A DNA stretch of 29,998 nucleotides. It comes from Discostella pseudostelligera (lineage: Eukaryota > Bacillariophyta > Thalassiosirophyceae > Thalassiosirales > Thalassiosiraceae). The first letter of the stretch is position 1. Every line of letters begins with the position of its first letter. The notes under the pieces were generated by a model. It was not told the DNA's origin, ran no database searches, and saw only the letters and a list, made by a program, of their open reading frames with translations. The stretch spans positions 1 through 29,998 of the forward strand of contig JALLBK010000363.1 of NCBI GenBank assembly GCA_036940085.1, read 5' to 3'. Below are positions 22,321 to 29,998 of the stretch, piece after piece. The translations under genes and the position numbers were made by a program.

Positions 22321-22537
22321 CTCCCGCCAAAACAAAATTTAAAATGAGTCCCATACTTCTTAATAAGGAGTCTGTATGTTGAATGATGCGAACTGTTCCT
22401 TCTCGTGAGAACAGGGCAGTTTCTCGCATTTGAATTTAATTCAACCAATATATTTAAATGGCTGACGTACTTTCCGTCTCCCGCCAAAACAGGACCCTCG
22501 AGTGGTCCTTGTTTGCTTGCAGTTTTTGGCGGAAAAG
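22321..22537. promoter_or_regulatory. E2F-like boxes between glutamate dehydrogenase and a plastid protein gene
   Basis: CTCCCGCCAAAA (22321-22332), TCTCCCGCCAAAAC (22477-22490) and TTTTTGGCGGAAAAG (22523-22537) lie in the divergent region between the starts at 22127 (-) and 22656 (+). The first two read TTTTGGCGGGAG on minus. No CACGTG is present. No gene is supported in 22128-22655. Confidence 0.42.
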
Positions 22538-22655
22538 ATCCAAAGATCCGTCAGCCCCTGTCAGCCCTCTCTCAGCCGCTCTCGTATCTACCCTCTCCAT
22601 TCTTCTTGACTGGTCGCAATGATAGGGTGCGCCTGGCGGAGCTCATACTTCAAGC

Positions 22656-23471
22656 ATGAGTAATTCCGAAACGACCACTACCCATTATCAATTCAGTTCT
22701 GCCATCGTGGTTGCGTTGGCGCTCCTCTCCGGATCGGCGAGCTCCTTCGTCTTGCCAACAATACCCGCCACAGCCACAGCAAGTAGATCATCACATCATG
22801 TTGTGTCAGCATTCCCAACCGAAGTATTAGATGGCATTCTCGGCGGTTCCTCGCCTGATGAAACATTGTCTCCCGCAGTTGAGGCGGCACGGCAAAAATT
22901 CTGGTTCTACTTTTTCGCGGGGAGTGGTGCCGGTGGTATCGGTGCAGCACAACTACCATCGATATTTCGTGAGGCCTCGATTGCTCGTGCCTCGGCTGGC
23001 ACTGGGTCAACGCGCGGAGGTGCTTCGTTAAATGTTGGACCGTTCGTTGGTCTCTATTACGGATCGGGTATATCCGTAGATGATGTAACAGATGTCATTC
23101 AACGAGCTCCAACGGCAGAGTTTATTTCAAGTCGGAGTGAAAGTGTAAACTATATGGCGAGTAAAGGGTACATCGTCAAGGGTGACTTTATTAAAGAAAT
23201 GGAGGGCAAAAAGTGCAATCCACTAGCAAGTCATGTCGTTTACGATGCAATTTCTTCGGGTAAAGGTGGTGTGGTGTCTCCTGTTGTGTATGAAAATAGA
23301 TTGACTTCGTACAGAGAAGGTGGATCTGCTGGTGAAGTAGCCAGCGCATTCGTAGGGGACTTGAATGGATTCCTTGCCATAAAGGTAGGAGCATTCTTCG
23401 GGCTGGTATTTTGTTTACTGGTTGATTTGGGATTCATTGCCAATGCTGGAGTTCAAGGGTTTTTGTCGTGA
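22656..23471 (+). CDS. Plastid-targeted membrane protein of unknown function
   Basis: Single-exon ORF of 271 aa. After a short polar start it has a signal-peptide hydrophobic core (SAIVVALALLSGSA) and the junction SASSF-VLPTIP, with a Ser/Thr/Ala-rich transit region (TATASRSSHHVV). This is the two-part leader that directs proteins across the four plastid membranes of diatoms. The mature part contains an aromatic/Gly segment (FWFYFFAGSGAGGIGAAQLP), a central domain with YYGSGISVDDVTDVIQRAP, and one strong C-terminal membrane helix (FLAIKVGAFFGLVFCLLVDLGF). I do not recognise the family. A thylakoid or envelope location is inferred. It shares a divergent promoter with glutamate dehydrogenase, suggesting but not proving co-expression. 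Confidence 0.75.
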   Translation: MSNSETTTTHYQFSSAIVVALALLSGSASSFVLPTIPATATASRSSHHVVSAFPTEVLDGILGGSSPDETLSPAVEAARQKFWFYFFAGSGAGGIGAAQLPSIFREASIARASAGTGSTRGGASLNVGPFVGLYYGSGISVDDVTDVIQRAPTAEFISSRSESVNYMASKGYIVKGDFIKEMEGKKCNPLASHVVYDAISSGKGGVVSPVVYENRLTSYREGGSAGEVASAFVGDLNGFLAIKVGAFFGLVFCLLVDLGFIANAGVQGFLS

Positions 23472-23764
23472 GTTGTTGAGCTTGGATGGCCCCTACATTT
23501 TACATTCCACATGCGTCAATTTTTCGGCAGCGGAGATATCATGAACTACTATGCTTTTGAGCAAGAGGGAGGAGGGAGGCATTTATGACGTTCAGCAATT
23601 AATCATACTGCGTTTCCTACATTAGAACATCGAATTTGGCAAGCGTAACCAGACATCTCCATATCCTGCGTTGTGCCGAAGCGTCGAGTTGCACAATACC
23701 AGAGTTTCGACAAGGCTATCAATGCTCCATGATCAGCGATAGCTTGTGTGACTGCACTGCATCG
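23472..23764. other. Convergent intergenic region, no gene seen
   Basis: Lies between the stop codons of the plastid membrane protein (+) and the TPR gene (-). It presumably holds both 3' UTRs. No repeat or RNA gene was recognised. Confidence 0.55.
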
Positions 23765-24120
23765 TCATTTCAATTGTCTTATCATCGAATCAACATCTCC
23801 AATCAATTTATTTGCCAACGACCGGGACCTTTCGTCCTCATTATCCATCCCCAGTGCACGTTCACAACATTGTCTTGCCTCCTTCAATGAATTCATGACT
23901 TTTGATTGTTCAGTGACACTATTTCCCAACTCCTTCCCCTCAGCAAGTACCAGTAACGCCAAGTTCACCCATGCCGATCCTAAGCTGGGACGATATCTAA
24001 CAGCCATTTGGAAAGATTCTTTTGCTTGTAAACGAAGTTGTATTTTGACGTCGGTTGTTGTTTCGGATCCTTTCCCTTGCATTGCATAGATTGCACCCAT
24101 GTTCGCATGTACCTCCGCCT

Positions 24121-24153
<33 letters not shown>

Positions 24154-24683
24154 TTTTTCCGCAATGTATTTTGGTGAGAAATTATCCATGGGCAGGACGG
24201 AATTGTTAAGAGAATGTTATCGAATTTTATTGTAAAGATCAAGCAGGGCACATTATTTGTCATAATTTGTACCCAAACACGAAAACTCACATATAATGTT
24301 GGATCTACATCATGAGACTCGGTCACCTTCAAAAATTGTTTGTATTCCTCAAGCGCTCCCGATCTTTCCCCTGAACGTTGCAGCACCACCGCCTTTTGAA
24401 ATATTTGATTCAATGGTAATTCTTCCATGAGAAAGTTATTATTCGCATCGTCATCGCCTTGTTTCATGCTTGATGAAAGAGATGTACGAACAATTCGAAA
24501 TGCATTCCCATTTCCACGTTGCAAGGAATTTTGCTGTGCACCATATTGTATTTTCCTGCCGCCACCGCAACGACATGTCATGGGTGGTGCAAATTGAAAG
24601 TAGACGAAGGCACAGGCATCGTCGACTCCGCGAGACGAAATGAATAAAATCACGTGAGCGGTAAATAATTGAGATAGACGCAT
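23765..24683 (-). CDS. Plastid-targeted TPR-repeat protein, two exons
   Basis: Exons 24291-24683 and 23765-24118, intron 172 bp (donor GTGAGT at 24290, acceptor CTAG ending at 24119); 248 aa. The start at ATG 24683 gives a signal peptide (MRLSQLFTAHVILFISSRG) followed by DACAF-VYFQF, a good diatom plastid junction. The mature part is helical, with TPR-like units: LNQIFQKAVVLQRSGERSGA and LEEYKQFLKV; then across the intron YAEVHANMGAIYAMQGK, AKESFQMAVRYRPSLGSAWV (alternating with NLALLVLAEG), and SLKEARQCCERALGM. Such proteins usually act as assembly or scaffold factors; the partner is unknown. The intron's pyrimidine tract is a CT microsatellite (separate entry). It is divergent from CLN3. 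Confidence 0.78.
24121..24149 (-). repeat. (AG)14 microsatellite forming the 3' splice-site pyrimidine tract
   Basis: A perfect AG run on plus, CT on minus. It abuts the acceptor AG (24120-24119) of the intron in the TPR gene, so the repeat itself is the polypyrimidine tract. Confidence 0.9.
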
Positions 24684-24830
24684 GCTCGCTAGTAGATAGA
24701 TGCCACTGACAGTGCAAATGATATGAACTGATGGCTCGGCTCGAAATAGTATCATTGGATGGCCACCATCACCTATGGTACCACCGCATCTACGGCTACG
24801 GTCATCGGCATCGGGAGTCCAAATCCAAAA

Positions 24831-24913
24831 ATGGTGGGAAGTAAATTTGGGAGAAAAATTGGCGAAAATGGCGGGAAGTAAATTTGGGAGAAAAATTGGC
24901 GAAAATGGCGGGA
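24831..24913 (+). repeat. 37-bp tandem repeat containing E2F-like words
   Basis: Two full copies (24831-24867, 24868-24904) and a partial third (from 24905). Period 37 bp; copies 1 and 2 differ by one base (24835 T against 24872 C). Each unit has ATGGYGGGAA and, at its end, TTGGCGAAA. The array lies 150 bp upstream of the TPR-gene ATG (minus) and about 300 bp upstream of the CLN3 ATG (plus). Confidence 0.93.
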
Positions 24914-24954
24914 AACGTTGACTCGACTGTGATTCACTCCTAAAATTCTGCTTA

Positions 24955-24995
24955 CACGTGGCAAAGATCTGGCGGGAGACTTCCGAATTGGCGGG
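24955..24995 (+). promoter_or_regulatory. CACGTG with two GGCGGG boxes in the TPR/CLN3 bidirectional promoter
   Basis: TTACACGTGGCA (CACGTG 24955-24960) is followed by CTGGCGGGAGAC (GGCGGG 24971-24976) and ATTGGCGGGTTC (24990-24995). The order and close spacing resemble the cluster at 236-284. Together with the 37-bp array this makes 24831-24995 the densest cluster of these motifs in the window. Confidence 0.48.
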
Positions 24996-25218
24996 TTCAT
25001 CGAACAAACCACATAACCATGGACAATGGACACAGAGCATGAAAATGACGGAAATCCGACGCCGCTGCAGCGATGGCCACCACAGTAACCAGTTTGTCTC
25101 TCCCATATACCGCATTCTGTCATTCAACGCAAGAGGCAGAGGAGAATCTTCGAGGAAGGAAGTGGGCCAACGGTGGAATTTTCGGGGTCTCCTGCTGACA
25201 TTGAAATCGACCGCAAGA

Positions 25219-27131
25219 ATGGCGAGCTCCCGTTGCCATACTATCTCGACCGCATCACCACCCAACAATGCCATCAAATCTTTCTGGCTCCTTGGAGTAT
25301 TAAACAATTCTCCATGGGTATTAATGCTAGCGGTCGCCACAAATATTTCATCTGGCGGTGTTGCCCTCGTTGTAAGTTGTTCTTCTCATGTCGTGCGCAG
25401 TAATGACTTCACCTTCAAACGACACTTGACATTGACATCGTCACATCATTAATTTTCACTGTTCAGTTCATATCCAACATAATGCCAGGTCTACTTGTGA
25501 AACTATCAGCTCCTTACTGGTTTCATTTGATGTCATACAAATCACGCATATCCATGGCTAGCATTGCTTCGGGACTTGCATGCCTCCTAGTTGGATGGGG
25601 GGGTCTGTGTCGCGATGAAAAGATTTCAAGTGATGATGTCGCCGATCAACGCTGGGGGTTAACGCTTCAATTGCTGGGTGTATCATTTATCAGTTTCTCG
25701 TGCAGTTTGGGAGAGGTGAGGGGCACTTGTATATTTGCAGCTTGCACCTTCTACATCGTGGTTCATCATGTTAACTCCAACGTCCCATCGTCCTACCCGA
25801 TCTCAAGGCGTCAATACTGGCTCTTGCCGGAAAGTTTGATGGCATTCTACTACCTGCCATCAATACGACACACTCTTATCGGGTAATTTTGGAGGAGCAT
25901 GCAGTTGTAGATGATGCTACCCATTCCTCACGACCGTGTTTCCCTGAACACAGTCGAATAGGGAATGTAATGATGGATGAAACTGAATCAGAAGCAAATT
26001 CAGCAAAACTCATGACGACGGAAAATTACAAACATTATAGAGCTTGTATCACTGCATTTGCATCAGGGACTGGTCTTGCTGGAATAGTAGGATATGGATA
26101 TAAGGCGCTTATTTCAGACCTCTTGGGTTGGAGTCTAAGCGCTTGCGTTTGGAGTGCTGTGGTATTTCCTCTTGCATTTTACTTCATTTATCGAAATGGT
26201 GTACACAACATCGAGCTAAGCATGCAACAAATAATTACACCGTCAGATCTTGGGCAGTCAAGAGGTTTGTATAATGGACTAGATCGCGACCGCAATATAA
26301 GCAACGGCAATCCAGTGAGCACCGTCCTTGAGATGGTCGATTCTGAATTAGTGTACCCGGAACAAAGGCAGCATGTACAAACCAATCGTGCATTTACACC
26401 GCACAACCTCACTTCGTATGAGCGGTGCAAGTTGGTACTGTCTCTGTGGAAATACACCATTCCGCTCTTCACAGTTTACGCAGCTGAATATATGTTGCAA
26501 GCAGGTGTTTGGCCGAGCATTGGTTTCCCAGTAACAAGTGCAAGCGCAAGAGCTCAGTTTTATCAATACAGCAATTGGAGTGTACGTTGATGATCATGCT
26601 GTTTGTTTTTATTGTTCAGTTGCATGTGAGATAGCACCTTAACTGTTCTGCACCGCTTCTACACTGCAGTACCAAGCTGGCGTGTTTATATCGCGCTCTT
26701 CAGGAAATCTATGCATCGCTTCAATTCAGGTTCTCTGGTTGATGCCATTCCTCCAAGTGCTCAATTTGTATTTCTTTTGGGTGAACTCACTACATCATTT
26801 TTGGTATAATTACTCTCTCTTGGTTCCCTGCTTTTGCGCTGGATTGCTTGGTGGTGGTGTTTACGTAAGTTCATATTCGCATCTGCCATTTGGCATGTTT
26901 GACGATTGCATCATGAATCTCATGTGCGTTTGACGAACGTAGGTTCAAGGCTTTGCAAGAGTGAACACGGATATGCCCGTGGAGCTGAAAGAGTTCGCTG
27001 TTGCTAGCATTGGCGTTGCCGATTCATTGGGCATTCTGGTAGCTGATATTTTCTCCCTTTTCATTCAGAGCTGTATATACAAGAAGAACAATATTGAAGG
27101 AGCAGTTGCCGGTTGTCCGCTTAACATGTAA
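25219..27131 (+). CDS. CLN3: CLN3/battenin homologue, five exons
   Basis: Multi-pass lysosomal/vacuolar membrane protein distantly related to MFS transporters; the human protein is lost in juvenile Batten disease and the yeast homologue Btn1 affects vacuolar pH. Exons are 25219-25371, 25467-25715, 25808-26581, 26670-26864 and 26943-27131; introns are 95, 92, 88 and 78 bp; 519 aa. Motifs in order: FWLLGVLNNSPWVLMLAVA, VKLSAPYWFHL, SCSLGE-ASILALAGKF, ASGTGLAGIVGYGY, YTIPLFTVYAAEYMLQAGV, NWS-YQAGVFISRSSG, LLGGGVY-VQGFARVN and VADSLGILVADIFSLFIQ. An insertion of about 70 residues precedes ASGTG, and a long polar loop (TM6-7 region) follows. The N-terminus is uncertain: an in-frame ATG at 25039 would add 60 residues. 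I chose 25219 for its context (AGAATGG) and for similarity in length to the human N-terminus. Confidence 0.9.
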
Positions 27132-27213
27132 ATATATCGAACAGCCTAAGCGTTAGTCAATATGTACATGCATCGCATTATGCAACTTTAGACCCACTTT
27201 TACCCCGACCTGT

Positions 27214-29921
27214 TCATTCCGTACCTAATTTGCAAATATCCAACAATTGCGAAACTTTATCAAGAGTTTCTGCCGAGCTACATCTCAACACTTCATTCGG
27301 CCATTCGCAAATGTCTACCAGATTCTTCTTCCAAAGATTCAGGATAGTGATCAAATCCACCCTTTTTGCGAGAGTGGCGTATTTTATCTTCCGGGTTGAA
27401 GTTGCCATGAACCCCACACTGCTGATGATGACAACGCACATGTCCACAACTGATATCACAGAATTTGTTCGCCGAGTGAGAAAGCTGTCAATAGAAGTGA
27501 GAACCTCACGGCCTTGCCAAAATCCACGCCATTGATCGGAGAACCGACGAAGGAATTTAGATATGGCGAACATGAGCCAGTCATCTTCACTAACTGCCTG
27601 TTTGCCACGTTTCAGCACCTCTGCCAAAGTTGATGTAACTTCATCGTCATCACCAAAAGCTAAATGTGAGACAAGGGACGTGGTAGATGGTAAAAGGTGA
27701 ATCAACGGTTCGAATTCAAGCGTTTCACGACAATGGAGGTCGCTCAAACACTGTCTCTCGGCAAGGGAAGTGCAGAATTGGATGCCACCGCGAAGGGCAA
27801 GAATGAACGATGGGACACCTCTGTCGACAACGAGCGAATTATTTGAACCGATACTTTCAGCGCTTGACATCGTAAGTATCTGATCTAATTCCAAGTCATT
27901 TGCGATTGAGCCCATGATGAGGCAGCAGGCGTACCAAATCTCAACATTATCCTTACTGTCCATGGGGAAAGCATCATCATCCATCACCAGCGTATGATAC
28001 TTCGATGAATTCAAATCCCCAGGAAAAAGTGTGAGATATTGCATGGACGAGTTTAGCGCATCCTCCAAAGATGTGCGAATATGTAAAATGGCGTCTGGCG
28101 ACCAAGGCGACCTAATCGCACCGTGATTTTCATCGTCGACCATAGAAGTCATGAGAGTCACAGCCTCTGCAACTACTCGGGAGCAAAGAATAATGACAAG
28201 AACGAGATCTTCGCAATCCTTTTCGTCCAGATTTTGTATCCTACCATCCTCTACTTCACTCATATATTGTCCAAGTCCAAGTCGATATTCACCAACAGCC
28301 AAGCGAAACAGCATGCAGAATGGCCACGTCGGACCAATACTTTGCTTTTCGTCGATTTTCGACTCTCCAGATCGATACCACCAAAATGGTGATTCTTCAA
28401 CATCTCCCATTGTTGATTGAGACACGAACAACCAATCTACACCGAACAGTTCCCACAAGTCTAATAACAAAGAAAATACTTCTCCCCGCCGTACTTTCGT
28501 TGCCGACTTTTCATCTCTCGAGACATTGGTGCGGAACGTCTTCAGAAAAGATTCGCCAGCAAGGTCCGAATTGCAGAGAACAATTAACCCATAGAACAGG
28601 AATGATCTCATGGCAATGGCAAACTCTTCATCTGTTCCATCAATCAGTAGAGGTGATGATTTGTCACTTGACTGTGCCAAGACAAATAAATTCCGGAAGC
28701 GAGTCAAAGGTCCTTGCTCGGATGACATTGGATCATCATCATCAGCAGCTGCTGCTGCATCATCATCCTTCCGCTCAATGCAAAGCCGAAGATACTTATT
28801 GATAAGTACATAGATTGCCCAAGAAAAATGTTGATTCTCTTGCGACCAAATGATCAATTCAAAAAGAACATTTTGCGTGAATTTTGGCATCATATTGTTG
28901 TTGTTGTTGTTGTTGTTGTTGCTTTTGTNTTGTTGTTGTTGTTGCTTTTGTGACCTAATTTTTCACCGTTCTCACACCAACCAAGAAACGAAGATAGGCA
29001 CGAAAGGATCGAGGCATCGTACTGCATTTCACAGTCGGAATTGCTTGTCACGCTAATGCCATATTCAGATCTGTCCAATATTGAGTGTATGGTTTGTATC
29101 ATTGTCTGCGTATCTGTCATTTGGTGATTTGATGATGGTGATTGATCTCTGTCGTCTTCGTCGAGGGATGTTGATGATGATGTGAGTTGTTCCAAACATT
29201 TCACTACTCCCCCCCTCTCTTTTCGACGACGACGACGACGACGATTTTTCAACAGAATGTCAAGAGCCTTATTCCATAGTCCGTTGATGACAATCAATGA
29301 GGTAGACACTGATGACAACTTCACTAGTAGACCTTCGACTGCACATGAAATCTCCAGGGCTAGTATGTCATCTCCAATGGAGTTAGAAGGTGGTCGTCCT
29401 GATAATGCCGCCAGGAGAGAAATCAAGAGACGACACTCGCATTTCCATACGCAACTCTTCTCGCTGTAATTTGTTAGCTTCGTTTTGCTGATAGTTCCAG
29501 CCCTTTCATGCCCATCGTTGCTAGTACTACCCTCGCCAATAGGTGTTGATGCTGATGATGTGGACACATAACTCAAAAATGCAATGCGTACCGCAAGACG
29601 AAGATATGCGTAGTTTGCATTCGAAATATCACTCTCTTCTACTCCTGCTGCTTCTCTCTTGTTGCCAGTTTCATACTGCCGTACAAGCCTCTCCATAAAT
29701 CGAAGGAGCTGGCAATCATTTTGCTCCAATGCTGATCGCAATGCAGCTGCCGCCTCCGCCTCCGCCTCCGCTACAGCTGCGGTTGCTGACCCAGTGCCAT
29801 CATCATAAACATCATCATCTGTAGCTTTAGATGACGATGCGTTTGGCAAGCGTAGCAGCAGGATGAGATTAGCTAGCTGCTGGTCGTCGTCATGTCCGGA
29901 ATGTCGAGGTTGCTTGGCCAT
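27214..29921 (-). CDS. Large protein of unknown function; frame interrupted at an unresolved N in a CAA repeat
   Basis: Two minus-strand frames, 28930-29921 and 27214-28893, are joined through a CAA-rich repeat containing one N (28929). As written the first frame runs into TGA just after the repeat. If the N stands for two bases, the frames merge into one protein of about 902 aa, with an Asn run (about residues 328-345) and the downstream MMPKFTQNVLFELIIWSQEN. The start at ATG 29921 (MAKQPRHSGHDDDQQ) is the first ATG; the frame stays open further upstream. Sequence is mostly helical with Leu-rich segments (ARNDC-neutral; e.g. CRLLISLLAALSG, SILSCLSSFLGWCE, FSLLLDLWELFGVDWLFV), Ala/Glu and Arg runs and acidic linkers. 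It resembles a helical-repeat scaffold, but no family is recognised. It is convergent with CLN3 (82 bp between stops). Confidence 0.65.
28895..28951. repeat. TTG/CAA microsatellite with an N
   Basis: (TTG)9 at 28895-28921, then CTTTTGT, N (28929), (TTG)5 at 28930-28944, and CTTTTGT again. On minus this codes mostly Asn in the frame of the unknown gene. The repeat is a likely site of assembly error. Confidence 0.9.
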
Positions 29922-29998
29922 GGTGAATGGTGATGGTGGCTGCTGGTGGCTGCTGGTGGCGAGGGGTGGATGCAAATGCAAGCTGCAACTGCAAGCTC

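Noticed and set aside
23997..25340. 447-codon minus-strand ORF spanning TPR exon 1, its intron and the bidirectional promoter
   Set aside because: Only 24291-24683 looks coding; upstream part is the promoter with tandem repeats, and downstream part reads through the intron. The signal peptide at 24683 sets the start.

Overview
The window is nuclear DNA of a photosynthetic stramenopile, most likely a diatom. The genes are eukaryotic: seven of them carry GT-AG introns, and 15 of the 17 introns I placed are 74-97 bp. Three predicted products begin with a signal peptide followed by an A/S/G-x-Phe junction (SASSF, DACAF, TSEGF), the two-part plastid address typical of diatoms. Species cannot be read from sequence alone; a centric diatom is my guess.

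Left part (1-9.3 kb): the right end of a Stowaway-like MITE (1-124); a GDP-fucose transporter (586-1748, +); an ALG6 glucosyltransferase ORF (minus, from 4811) that runs without a stop into a second, plastid-type protein ending at 1893; SBDS with a C-terminal Rei1-like zinc finger (5212-6657, -); and, divergent from it, a coiled-coil protein with an array of TP-containing repeats (7172-9334, +).

Middle (9.6-20 kb): four-exon cytosolic-type valyl-tRNA synthetase (9657-13399, -); a membrane-anchored 2-oxoglutarate/Fe(II) oxygenase (14140-15240, +); two divergent tRNA-Leu genes, AAG (-) and CAG (+); a TAF9-like TFIID/SAGA subunit (15961-17580, +); and a secreted or lysosomal S10 serine carboxypeptidase (18086-20000, +).

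Right part (20.1-30 kb): seven-exon hexameric-type glutamate dehydrogenase (20127-22127, -) divergent from a plastid-targeted membrane protein of unknown function (22656-23471, +); a plastid-targeted TPR protein (23765-24683, -) divergent from a five-exon CLN3/battenin homologue (25219-27131, +); and a large unknown protein (27214-29921, -) interrupted by a CAA repeat containing an unresolved N.

Most products are housekeeping (glycosylation, ribosome maturation, aminoacylation, transcription, nitrogen metabolism, vacuole or lysosome). What links them is cis-regulatory: seven of the eight 5' intergenic regions seen complete carry an E2F-like GGCGGGA or close variant, and four also carry CACGTG. 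No bacterial-style defence or mobile system is present. The most unusual items are the ALG6/plastid-protein continuous ORF, the shared promoter module with a 37-bp tandem array, and the MITE end with paired G-boxes.
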